Positions 1 through 6,867 of a stretch of DNA of 28,210 nucleotides are shown here, in pieces. Location: contig CAJUIM010000037.1 in assembly GCA_910586275.1 (NCBI GenBank), forward strand, positions 1 through 28,210, given 5' to 3'. The stretch is from an uncultured Lachnospiraceae bacterium (GTDB lineage: Bacteria; Bacillota; Clostridia; Lachnospirales; Lachnospiraceae). A program made the translations under genes and the position numbers. Under the pieces are notes generated by a model. The model was not told the origin of the DNA and ran no database searches. It saw nothing but the letters and a program-made list of their open reading frames with translations. How positions within the stretch are numbered: position 1 is the stretch's first letter; every line of letters starts with the position of its first letter.

Positions 1-124
1 AAAAAAACTCGCGCACGGGCGTCCGCCTCCCAACATTACATTCAGGCTGAACTGCTACTGGAAATCAGTTTTCGGTTATATGCCTACGCCGGTGTTTCGG
101 CAAAGCGTATTACAACATCCCGCC

Positions 125-172
125 GGTGTGCATTTCTATTTCTGCATGCATTTTTCTTCCTGCATGCACACC
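125..172. repeat. 48-bp inverted repeat with nested TGCATGCA motifs
   Basis: The outer arms ggtgtgcat (125-133) and atgcacacc (164-172) are perfect reverse complements. Two copies of the palindrome tgcatgca lie inside, one of them merging into the right arm. The structure could fold as a hairpin in RNA from either strand, or it could be a protein-binding site. There is no adjoining T-run, so it is not a typical intrinsic terminator. Confidence 0.5.
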
Positions 173-219
173 CCAGATTCCCTGCCGGACCATGCCGGAC
201 ATAATCTCAAAACAGAAGC

Positions 220-254
220 AAAAAACAGGTAATCGTTTATTGATTTCCTGTTTT
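220..254 (-). terminator. Possible intrinsic terminator downstream of the J-domain gene
   Basis: On the minus strand, AAAACAGG (from 254 to 247) pairs with CCTGTTTT (229 to 222), and a run of six T follows at 225-220. The loop of about 17 nt is long and the stem is AU-rich, so it would be a weak terminator. It lies about 180 bp downstream of the minus-strand J-domain gene, the only gene it could serve in this window. Confidence 0.4.
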
Positions 255-434
255 AATGTGCCGTTCTGTATGTACGGCGGCTATTCGGTTTTTACTACGG
301 CGGCATAATCCTTTTATTTCATTATGGAGGTCCTGTCCGATTCCCATATTTCTTGGTCCGGCTATATGGCCAGTCCAAAAAATACAAGTGTCTCCGTCTC
401 TGCACGGTAAAATATCAATTAGAACATAGCATTA

Positions 435-1901
435 TCACGCCTGCATCCCAACCTCATATGCTTTCTTCAATTCCTCATATTCCCTATTAATCAGCTGCAC
501 CATCTCATGATCCCCGGCCACATTGTCCGGATGGAACATTTTAATCAGATCTTTATACCGTTTTTTCAGGGCAAGGAAACTGTTCACTCCACGAAACAGC
601 ATTTCTGTCATCTCATATCGTTTAAATGCATCCTGTGTTTCCACATATATTTCTTTCCCTGCATCAAACTTGTCTTTTTCTTTCTGAAACTTGCGCCTGT
701 CCTCTTCCAACTGCTCAAAGCCCCCCTGCAGTATTTTCATCTTCTGGTCAAAAAACCGGTTTTCCTGTTCCAGCCGTTTCCGGTCCATATCTATGCTGCT
801 CTCTTTTGCTTTCACATATTCTGCAAACTGCTGCTTGTCCCTCTCCAGCTGTTTCTGCATTTTCTCCAGTTCTTTCTGCTGTGTCTCCATACGCAGCCGC
901 TCTTCCTGAAGCTTCGCATCCGGGCAATCCTCTTCCTTTAAGACTGCGCACCTAAGTTCTTTTTCTTCTCCTTCTATATCCGGCTTGTCCATTCCTGCTT
1001 TCCGGAACCGCAAGCCGCAGCCTTCTTTCCGCAATTGATATGCCGGAATTCCTGCTTCCGTTTCTTTTGTTTTCATTTCTTCTATTTTCGTTTCTTTTAT
1101 TTTTGTTTCTTGTGTTTCCGTCCCGTTATCCGTTACTTCCCTTTTATCTGTTTCATAGCTTTCTGCCTTATTTTTCCTTATCTGTCCATCCGCTGCGTCA
1201 ATACCCTTGGTCTCTGTGTTCCGCATTTCCTCTCTTTCCGCTATTTCCTCTTTTTCCGAATGATTCTCTTTTCCCGATATTTCCTGCTTAATCTTATCTC
1301 TCCCATGTTCGGCAAGTTCCTTCTGTATCCGGTTCTTGCCCGTCATTTCGCATCTGCGGCCGCTTTTGCTGTAAGTTTCCATACTTACGGCAGCTTTTCT
1401 TTCACTCATTTCCTTCTCCGCTATTTCCCTCTTTCCTACCGTTTCCCTTACTGCCGCTTCTCCGGTATTTTTTTCTTTTGCCCCTTTTTCTTCCGTTATT
1501 TTCTGCCCTGTCACGTTTCTCCCTATTTCTTTTATTTCCTTTTCTGCTGCTTTTTCTTTTACCGCTCCTTCTGTTATCAGCCTTTCCTTTATTTCTCCTT
1601 CCTTTATTGCACTGCCCTCTGTCATTTTTTCTTTTATCACATCGAATTCTGTCTTTTTTTCTTTTATTAAATTACCCTCTGCCATTTTTTTCTTTATGAC
1701 ATGAGCTTCTATTGTTTTTTCCTTTATTGCCTTTTTTTCTGTTATATTTCCCGTTCCTTCCTTTTCCGTCATTCCTCTTTCCGCAGTTTTTCTTCCTGCC
1801 CAATCCTGTCCGGCAGTTTTCTTAACCGTTGCTTCTCCAATCATTTTCATTTCCACTCTTTCTGTTTCTACCGGCCATAAACTCTTGCCATTTATCCGCA
1901 A
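435..1901 (-). CDS. J-domain (DnaJ-like) protein with repetitive charged N-terminus
   Basis: The last ~45 residues contain a J-domain core: a basic helix, the diagnostic HPD tripeptide in KMFHPDNVAGD, then a helix NREYEELKKAY. This suggests a co-chaperone that stimulates an Hsp70-type ATPase. It lacks the Gly/Phe and zinc-finger regions of true DnaJ. The preceding ~430 residues are very rich in Glu, Lys, Thr and Ile, with a decapeptide repeat (E-x-x-x-I-K-E-K-x-x) near residues 55-114 and a predicted coiled coil around 330-430. The TTG start at 1901 gives 488 aa but has no good ribosome binding site and overlaps the small upstream gene. The ATG at 1848-1850 (472 aa) is at least as likely. It is the last gene of the operon. 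Its client and cellular role are unknown; the J-domain call is firm, the N-terminal function is not. Confidence 0.8.
   Translation of the reverse strand: MRINGKSLWPVETERVEMKMIGEATVKKTAGQDWAGRKTAERGMTEKEGTGNITEKKAIKEKTIEAHVIKKKMAEGNLIKEKKTEFDVIKEKMTEGSAIKEGEIKERLITEGAVKEKAAEKEIKEIGRNVTGQKITEEKGAKEKNTGEAAVRETVGKREIAEKEMSERKAAVSMETYSKSGRRCEMTGKNRIQKELAEHGRDKIKQEISGKENHSEKEEIAEREEMRNTETKGIDAADGQIRKNKAESYETDKREVTDNGTETQETKIKETKIEEMKTKETEAGIPAYQLRKEGCGLRFRKAGMDKPDIEGEEKELRCAVLKEEDCPDAKLQEERLRMETQQKELEKMQKQLERDKQQFAEYVKAKESSIDMDRKRLEQENRFFDQKMKILQGGFEQLEEDRRKFQKEKDKFDAGKEIYVETQDAFKRYEMTEMLFRGVNSFLALKKRYKDLIKMFHPDNVAGDHEMVQLINREYEELKKAYEVGMQA
1561..1740 (-). repeat. Six degenerate 30-bp coding tandem repeats
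   Basis: The sequence can be cut into consecutive 30-bp units at 1561, 1591, 1621, 1651, 1681 and 1711, each dominated by a pyrimidine-rich core such as ttttttctttta on the plus strand. Each unit encodes a decapeptide of the form E-x-x-x-I-K-E-K-x-x in the J-domain gene. The four units from 1621 to 1740 are the most alike and the outer ones have decayed. Because the unit is a multiple of three, copy-number change would keep the frame. Confidence 0.75.
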
Positions 1902-2032
1902 TAATAGAAATTATACCCTATAAGCAGCAACAGCGCACATATGGCCAGACCTACCAGCCTGCTTGTAAAAAAAAGCATAAGCAGCATGCCTACCGCAATC
2001 CAAAATGCAATAAACCCAATCATTTTTTTCAT
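1892..2032 (-). CDS. 46-aa membrane mini-protein
   Basis: This ORF starts at an ATG at 2030-2032, preceded by GGAG about ten bases upstream. It encodes a very hydrophobic peptide beginning MKKMIGFIAFWIAVG, with two probable transmembrane segments (about residues 4-22 and 27-43) separated by the short polar turn TSR. Its end overlaps the longest version of the downstream J-domain ORF by ten bases, which suggests translational coupling. It sits between ytfJ and the J-domain gene in a same-strand run. I do not recognise a family. It could be a membrane tether for the soluble J-domain protein, but that is inference only. Confidence 0.6.
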   Translation of the reverse strand: MKKMIGFIAFWIAVGMLLMLFFTSRLVGLAICALLLLIGYNFYYCG

Positions 2033-2100
2033 GCAAACCGTCTCCACTTATACTTCTTTTTTTCTATTCTATGCAGTTAATCCTCAATAAATGCCTATTT

Positions 2101-2499
2101 TTATTCTTTTTCTTCGGGAAAAGCAATATCCACTGCCGTCTTATCGTCCAGCATCTCTTCTTTTTCCTCTGATTTCGTGAATTTATCTACCAAATCGGGA
2201 ATCATATCCAACAATTTTGTCATGGTATCCTGATTCTTGACATTCACCAGTTTCGTTGTTCCGTTCTTAATCACCAATACCGCACTGGGAGTCATCTTTC
2301 CGGTGAAACCGCCGGCTCCCCCACTCTTCTTATCGGCGGAACTGGCACCTGCCCCAACCCCGAAACTCACATCTACCAAAGGAAGGATAATAGTATCCCC
2401 TACCTGTGTTGCCTCCCCCACTACTGTTTTCGTGGACAGCACACCATTCATTCCTTTCATCAACGATTCTATTACTCCCGAAAAATTGTTTTCTGACAT
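2101..2499 (-). CDS. ytfJ: Sporulation protein YtfJ (GerW family)
   Basis: The 132-aa product has the YtfJ/GerW hallmarks: an N-terminal segment on controlling ESLMKGMNGVLST, the strand VGDTIILPLVDVSFGVGAG (about 33-51), a Gly/Ser-rich loop, then TPSAVLVIKNG (70-80). The family is conserved in endospore formers. In Bacillus subtilis the homologue is made in the forespore and is linked to germination (GerW). The ATG at 2499 follows the stop codon of the DUF2953 gene with no gap and has AGGAGG eight bases upstream. The DUF2953-ytfJ order matches ytfI-ytfJ in Bacillus. The acidic, lysine-rich C-terminal tail (about 107-132) is variable in the family. Identification is strong; the biochemical activity of the family is not defined. 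Confidence 0.92.
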   Translation of the reverse strand: MSENNFSGVIESLMKGMNGVLSTKTVVGEATQVGDTIILPLVDVSFGVGAGASSADKKSGGAGGFTGKMTPSAVLVIKNGTTKLVNVKNQDTMTKLLDMIPDLVDKFTKSEEKEEMLDDKTAVDIAFPEEKE

Positions 2500-3558
2500 T
2501 TACACATCCTCCTTTTTCAATATTTTCCATAGCCGTCTTATATTTTTATTGATAAACAGCTGAAATGCTGCCACCAAAAACACTACTGCCCTTACTCTGC
2601 CTTTGATAAGAAGATTTCCTTCTATCACCTGATTCTCAAAATCCGCATCCACTGAAATATTGTTCCCGACAAAAGGATACAGAATCCCATATATGGCAAG
2701 AATCTGCCCCGTACCTGCCGGATCCTCCATTCCTATTCTCAAGTTCATCCGAAAAACCCTGGGACGCAGCATCCGCAGAATTCTTATCAGCTGCTTCTTC
2801 GATGCCGCCCATGCGCCACGGAACACCTCGCTTTTCAAAATATCCACATAATACCGGATATTTTTAACAATCCCTTTTATCTTATCACATATTCTCCGTA
2901 TTGTGTACTCTATATTTTTTAAGGCAGCGATAAATTGCCAGAAAAGACGCTTCAATAAGAGAAAAAATTCCTTTATTTTCCCGAAAATACCTCTTTCCGG
3001 CAGTTCTGCATCTTCCTTTCCTTCCCGCCCCGTTTCCTTGTCTTCTGCCGCGTCCTCTCCCTCCGCCGTTCCCGCCTCCGCAAGTTCCTTTTCCTGTACT
3101 TTCGGTTCTTCTTCCGGACTACGGCTTTCCGAAGAACTGTCCTCCGCCCCCGTCCATAGTTCCATCCCGGCCGGTTCCTTGGACTCACCCGCCTCATCGG
3201 TTTTCTCTTTTTTGCCGGTTCCTTCGTTTTTTCCGTCTTCCTCAGACGGTGCTTTCTTTTTTTTCTTTTTCTCCTCTGCTTTTTTTATCTTAGAAGAGTC
3301 AAATAACGTAAAACAGAATATTTTCACCCTGACGCATACCGCTTCGGGATACGCAAACGCTACATTCACAATATGCAGCAGCCAACTGACTTTTACGCCC
3401 ACATGCACCGGATTCTCATTCCCCAGCTTCCCTTCCGCCTCTATATGATACCGGACCGGCACAAAAAGAACACCAATCAGCACAAGTGCCACGATACCAA
3501 GCAAAGCTGCCAGAAAAATACCTATTATCTTCAAAATCAATAATAATATGTGCAGCAT
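2500..3558 (-). CDS. DUF2953 domain-containing membrane protein (YtfI-like)
   Basis: A long N-terminal hydrophobic segment (about residues 4-34) is followed by a beta-rich part matching the start of DUF2953 (VPVRYHIEAEGK). The C-terminal part has RMNLRIGMEDPAGTGQILAI and ends with a hydrophobic stretch, both typical of the family. Between them, residues ~90-192 form a low-complexity, highly charged linker (poly-Lys, then Glu/Ser/Gly), which makes this 352-aa protein longer than the Bacillus homologue. It is probably membrane-anchored. Immediate coupling to ytfJ (stop directly followed by ATG) suggests a joint role in sporulation or the spore envelope; the molecular function of DUF2953 is unknown. 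The ATG at 3558 overlaps no neighbour and has a GAGG motif upstream. Confidence 0.85.
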   Translation of the reverse strand: MLHILLLILKIIGIFLAALLGIVALVLIGVLFVPVRYHIEAEGKLGNENPVHVGVKVSWLLHIVNVAFAYPEAVCVRVKIFCFTLFDSSKIKKAEEKKKKKKAPSEEDGKNEGTGKKEKTDEAGESKEPAGMELWTGAEDSSSESRSPEEEPKVQEKELAEAGTAEGEDAAEDKETGREGKEDAELPERGIFGKIKEFFLLLKRLFWQFIAALKNIEYTIRRICDKIKGIVKNIRYYVDILKSEVFRGAWAASKKQLIRILRMLRPRVFRMNLRIGMEDPAGTGQILAIYGILYPFVGNNISVDADFENQVIEGNLLIKGRVRAVVFLVAAFQLFINKNIRRLWKILKKEDV

Positions 3559-3567
3559 ACCTACCTC

Positions 3568-3879
3568 TTACTCATTTTCCGGAAACAAATATTTTTTTAA
3601 ATCAGGCCTTCCTGTTTCCCTCAAGGCAGCCTCCGTTATCTTCACCACAAGATCCACCGCCTCCTCATATCCTCCTGCAATCCCGATAATATAAGGCGGA
3701 TGATATCTGTAATATTTCTGCTGAAGAAAGGCACAATGATAAATTTCCAGCTGATCCCTTCCGCCGGCAAGCGCAATCACATACACTTGAAACTGCCCCG
3801 CGTTGCGGCGCAGCTTTCTCTTTACCTTATTCGGTTTTTTTATGCTTTCCCCGACATAAAGATTCTTATAGAACTTCAT
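3568..3879 (-). CDS. Conserved-looking hypothetical protein, 103 aa
   Basis: I do not recognise a characterised family. The product is basic at its N-terminus (ESIKKPNKVKRKLRR), has a hydrophobic strand VYVIALAGG (about 32-40), then YHCAFLQQKYYRYHPPYI (47-64), IIGIAGGYEEAVDLV and a C-terminal helix. It has no signal peptide or transmembrane helix and is presumably cytosolic. The frame stays open further upstream, but the ATG at 3877-3879 follows an AGAGGG motif and lies downstream of the promoter at 3920-3947, so the shorter start is chosen. It is the first gene of the operon leading to DUF2953 and ytfJ, with only nine bases to the next start codon. Confidence 0.7.
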   Translation of the reverse strand: MKFYKNLYVGESIKKPNKVKRKLRRNAGQFQVYVIALAGGRDQLEIYHCAFLQQKYYRYHPPYIIGIAGGYEEAVDLVVKITEAALRETGRPDLKKYLFPENE

Positions 3880-3919
3880 TTTGCGCCCTCTTTGTCCCAC
3901 TTTCTGTTCATTGCCTATT

Positions 3920-3947
3920 ATTATAACATACTTTTCCGTATTTCCAA
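3920..3947 (-). promoter_or_regulatory. Sigma-A type promoter for the ytfJ operon
   Basis: On the minus strand there is a TTGGAA -35 box (3947-3942), a 16-bp spacer and a perfect TATAAT -10 box (3925-3920). It lies about 40 bp upstream of the ATG of the 103-aa gene and downstream of the penicillin-binding protein gene, so it probably starts the DUF2953-ytfJ operon. Confidence 0.6.
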
Positions 3948-4028
3948 GAGTTATATTGATTTTCTTATAATTAAGTTGCAGTTTGCCGGCCAAACTTACG
4001 GAACCATACTGCCGGACGCATCCCCAAA

Positions 4029-5477
4029 TTATCCCTCAAAATAAGCATCAAATATCCGCTTCGCAATAGGCACCGCATAATCTCCCCCGGATCCGGCTCC
4101 CTCAATAATAACCGTCACGCTGATCTGCGGATTCTCCGCCGGGGCAAATCCGGTGAACCAGGCATGTGACTCCTCTTTCACATTACTGTATTCCGCCGAA
4201 CCGGTCTTTCCGGCAGCCGTATATGAAAGTCCCTTCAGCTTACTCGCCGTCCCTTCCTCCACTACGTTCTGCATCAGCCTTCTCAAAGAATCCGCTTCCT
4301 CTTCCGTCATCAGAGCCGGTCCGGAAGAAGGCGAAAACTGCTTCATCACCGTCCCTGCGCTGTTTTCCACACGTTCCAGGATATAGGGCTTCATAAAGCT
4401 TCCCTTATTGGCTACCGCGTTGGTGATCATATTCAGATGAATCGGCGACATCCCTGTAGTTCCCTGCCCTATAGCCACCTGCATCATCTCCCCGTTGGAA
4501 GAATCCTGCCTTAAGTCTATCCTGCTTTTATTATGAATCATCTGAATAGGCAGTTCCTTATTAAAGAGCAGGCTGTCCAAAGTATCCTGAAATGCCGCTC
4601 TGTCCAGATGCACGCCGATATCGGCAAACGCCGCGTTGCAGGATTTTGCAAATGCCTTTACAAAATCCTCGGAACCATGGCTTTGTCCGTGATAACAGTT
4701 AATGCGGTCTGTCCCGTCGGAATAGCTGCCATTGCAGGAATAACTGTAATTCTGGTAAGTGTCCGGGTTTTCTCTTATATATTCCAACGCCGTCACAATC
4801 TTAAAAGTGGAACCCGGCGGATACATCCCCTGCGTCACCCGGTTCAGCAAAATACCGCTCTCCTTGTCCTCCACCAGTTCTTCCCAAATTGTTTCTATCT
4901 CATTGGGGTCAAAATCCGGCTTGGAAACCATTGCCAGTACTTTTCCCGTAGAAATTTCCGAAACAACGATTGCCCCCTTATAAACACCCATAGCCTTATA
5001 AGCCACTTCCTGCAGCCTCACGTCCAAAGTAGTATACACATCATCTCCCAGATGTTTCGTCCCCGCCGCCTCATTGGAAACCTTTTCCGACAGCGGGGCA
5101 TTGGACTGAATCAAATAATAATTGCCAAGCGCCTCCACGCCGGCGCGCCCGTGGGTGGCATATCCGACGGCATGGGCAAACAGATTTCCGTAAGGATATT
5201 CCCTTATTTCCCGCCCCTCACTGTCGGTCCCTGTCTGCGCCAGAACTTCTCCGCTTCCGGCATAAATAGTTCCTCTCGCATTTTGGGCCGAGAACATCTG
5301 CTGCCTGCCGTTATAGCTGTTGTTCATCCACTCCTGCCGATGGGACATGGCATACTGGCAGATATAGCCCATCATGGCAAGGAAAACTGCCACGAACAAA
5401 TAAGTCACTGCCACAATCGGGAAATTCTTTTTCCTGTTCTTTCTGTTAATGTCTGTCTTACCTTTCTTCCATGCCAT
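4029..5477 (-). CDS. Class B penicillin-binding protein, PbpA-like transpeptidase
   Basis: This 482-aa D,D-transpeptidase cross-links peptidoglycan outside the cytoplasmic membrane. It has a basic cytosolic N-terminus, one transmembrane anchor (about 18-40), a short dimerisation region with NARGTIYAGSGEVLA (66-80), and a transpeptidase domain with all three active-site motifs: STFK (223-226, nucleophile S223), SCN (279-281) and KTG (424-426). The short N-terminal part and the GYATHGRAGVEALGNYYL segment resemble the actinobacterial PbpA group more than FtsI or PBP2. The gene overlaps the end of the SEDS gene by 20 bases, so the two are translationally coupled, as expected for a cognate polymerase/transpeptidase pair. 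The ATG start has AGAC-rich sequence but no strong ribosome binding site, consistent with coupling. Whether it serves division, elongation or sporulation cannot be decided here. Confidence 0.93.
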   Translation of the reverse strand: MAWKKGKTDINRKNRKKNFPIVAVTYLFVAVFLAMMGYICQYAMSHRQEWMNNSYNGRQQMFSAQNARGTIYAGSGEVLAQTGTDSEGREIREYPYGNLFAHAVGYATHGRAGVEALGNYYLIQSNAPLSEKVSNEAAGTKHLGDDVYTTLDVRLQEVAYKAMGVYKGAIVVSEISTGKVLAMVSKPDFDPNEIETIWEELVEDKESGILLNRVTQGMYPPGSTFKIVTALEYIRENPDTYQNYSYSCNGSYSDGTDRINCYHGQSHGSEDFVKAFAKSCNAAFADIGVHLDRAAFQDTLDSLLFNKELPIQMIHNKSRIDLRQDSSNGEMMQVAIGQGTTGMSPIHLNMITNAVANKGSFMKPYILERVENSAGTVMKQFSPSSGPALMTEEEADSLRRLMQNVVEEGTASKLKGLSYTAAGKTGSAEYSNVKEESHAWFTGFAPAENPQISVTVIIEGAGSGGDYAVPIAKRIFDAYFEG

Positions 5478-6858
5478 CTGTCTTTCCCATACCCTCCGCT
5501 TTTCTTCTCACTGCCCTTTTTCCCTTCCGTCCCTTTCCTGTCCGCTGCTCCTCCGTCTCCTCGTCTTTCCTGACCATGTACAGTCCTTCCACAACAGCAA
5601 ACATAACCAAAGTAGTCAGTACGGAACTGCCTCCATAGCTGACAAGAGGCAAGGTTACCCCGGTCAAAGGAATAAATTTGCTTCCGCCCCCAATCGTAAG
5701 GAACACCTGAAAAATATAAGTGACTCCCAAGCCAAAGGCAATCAGCTGATAAAAACGGTCCTTCAGTTTAACGGAAATATCCATGAACATCATAAAGCAG
5801 CTGATACAGACAAGAATCAGACACATGGCAAAAAGAATTCCCAACTCTTCCGCCACGGCAGAGAAAATAAAGTCCGCCTCCACAAAAGGAATGGACTGGG
5901 GAGTTCCTCCAAACAAACCAAGGCCGAACCAGCCGCCGCTGCTGATGGCAAACAACGATTGCGTAATCTGGTATCCGCCTGCGTCAATCTCGCTCCACGG
6001 ATCCCTCCATGCCTGCACACGCACCTGCACATGGCCGAACAGACGATACGCCACCGCCGCCGCCGCCGAACCTCCCCCTATGCCTGCCAGCAGATAAAGA
6101 AAATTATTGGTAGCCACAAATACCATAAGCACATAGACGGTAAAGAAAATCAATGCGCTGCCCAAGTCCTTGGAAACCACCAGAATAATTACATGAACTC
6201 CCGCCACTGCCGCCGTCAGGCATACCCGCAGGAAAGAAGTCGTTTCGCACAAAGCGCTGGCAAGGAAAAACACAAAAATTATTTTCACGATTTCCGATGG
6301 CTGAAACGTCACTCCTGCCACGGAAAAAGAAATTTTAGATCCGTAAGTATACCTTCCCAATATCAGCACAATGGCCAATGCCACAATTCCTACCGCCGCG
6401 TAAACCCAAGTCAGGCTTTTTAAAAAATTCAGCTTGTGTATAAAGAAAGGAATTACCATGGCGGCAGCAATGGAGATTGCCACAATCACAAACTGCTTCA
6501 CCGCCCTTTCATAGGAAAGCCTGGTCAGCATCACAAACCCGATACTCAGCAGCATGCACATATTATTTATAATCAGCCTGTTCGCACGGGGATAGACCAA
6601 ATGAAACAAGACTGCCGTGGCAAACAGCACAATCTGCTGAAATGCATAAAAAAACAGATAACTCATATCCCCCGTCTCAAAGCAGATAACCATAAAACAG
6701 GAGAAATGGATAAACAGCATAAGCAGGTTCTGCCTTGTATATATCCCGTTCCTGCGGCTCTCTTCCTTATAGCGGAATACCGCAAAAGATTCATACGCAT
6801 ATAATGCCATCAGCAGATTGATGACATATTTGGATAATTCCGTAATATATAGTTCCAT
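5458..6858 (-). CDS. FtsW/RodA/SpoVE-family SEDS glycosyltransferase
   Basis: This 466-aa polytopic membrane protein is of the SEDS family, which polymerises lipid II into glycan strands together with a class B PBP. Family motifs are FQPSEIVKI (185-193), KDLGSAL (230-236, containing the Asp that is essential in RodA), GGYQITQSLFAISSGGWFG (294-312) and GVTLPLVSYGGSS (400-412). A hydrophobic N-terminal extension of about 100 residues precedes the conserved core, and the C-terminal tail (431-466) is basic and charged. The partner PBP gene starts inside its 3' end; the U32 gene lies nine bases upstream. The assignment to FtsW, RodA or SpoVE is left open because neither sequence nor context separates them. 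Confidence 0.93.
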   Translation of the reverse strand: MELYITELSKYVINLLMALYAYESFAVFRYKEESRRNGIYTRQNLLMLFIHFSCFMVICFETGDMSYLFFYAFQQIVLFATAVLFHLVYPRANRLIINNMCMLLSIGFVMLTRLSYERAVKQFVIVAISIAAAMVIPFFIHKLNFLKSLTWVYAAVGIVALAIVLILGRYTYGSKISFSVAGVTFQPSEIVKIIFVFFLASALCETTSFLRVCLTAAVAGVHVIILVVSKDLGSALIFFTVYVLMVFVATNNFLYLLAGIGGGSAAAAVAYRLFGHVQVRVQAWRDPWSEIDAGGYQITQSLFAISSGGWFGLGLFGGTPQSIPFVEADFIFSAVAEELGILFAMCLILVCISCFMMFMDISVKLKDRFYQLIAFGLGVTYIFQVFLTIGGGSKFIPLTGVTLPLVSYGGSSVLTTLVMFAVVEGLYMVRKDEETEEQRTGKGRKGKRAVRRKAEGMGKTDGMEER

Positions 6859-6867
6859 GTCCCGTCC

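Larger units (their letters stand above)
1..434. other. Gene-poor left edge with hairpins
   Basis: No open reading frame here has a convincing ribosome binding site or recognisable product. The longest, 60 codons on the plus strand from a GTG at 126, runs straight through a large inverted repeat and is rejected. The stretch holds an inverted repeat at 125-172, a hairpin followed by a T-run on the minus strand at 220-254, and a small stem around 85-111. On the minus strand the segment ends in a T7 run at the window edge, so an untranslated RNA or a second terminator is possible. I could not match it to a known RNA family by eye. Confidence 0.4.

Noticed and set aside
1035..1670. A 211-codon plus-strand ORF rich in Phe, Tyr and Cys
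   Set aside because: It is the reverse complement of the Lys/Glu repeat region of the J-domain gene, where poly-purine codons read as Phe and Ser codons.
4533..5573. A 346-codon plus-strand ORF
   Set aside because: It is antisense to the PBP and SEDS genes, whose motifs are unmistakable, has no ribosome binding site and shows a frame-shadow composition rich in His, Arg and Ile.
5449..6423. A 324-codon plus-strand ORF
   Set aside because: It lies antisense within the SEDS gene; transmembrane codons read backwards give its His/Asn/Gln-rich composition.
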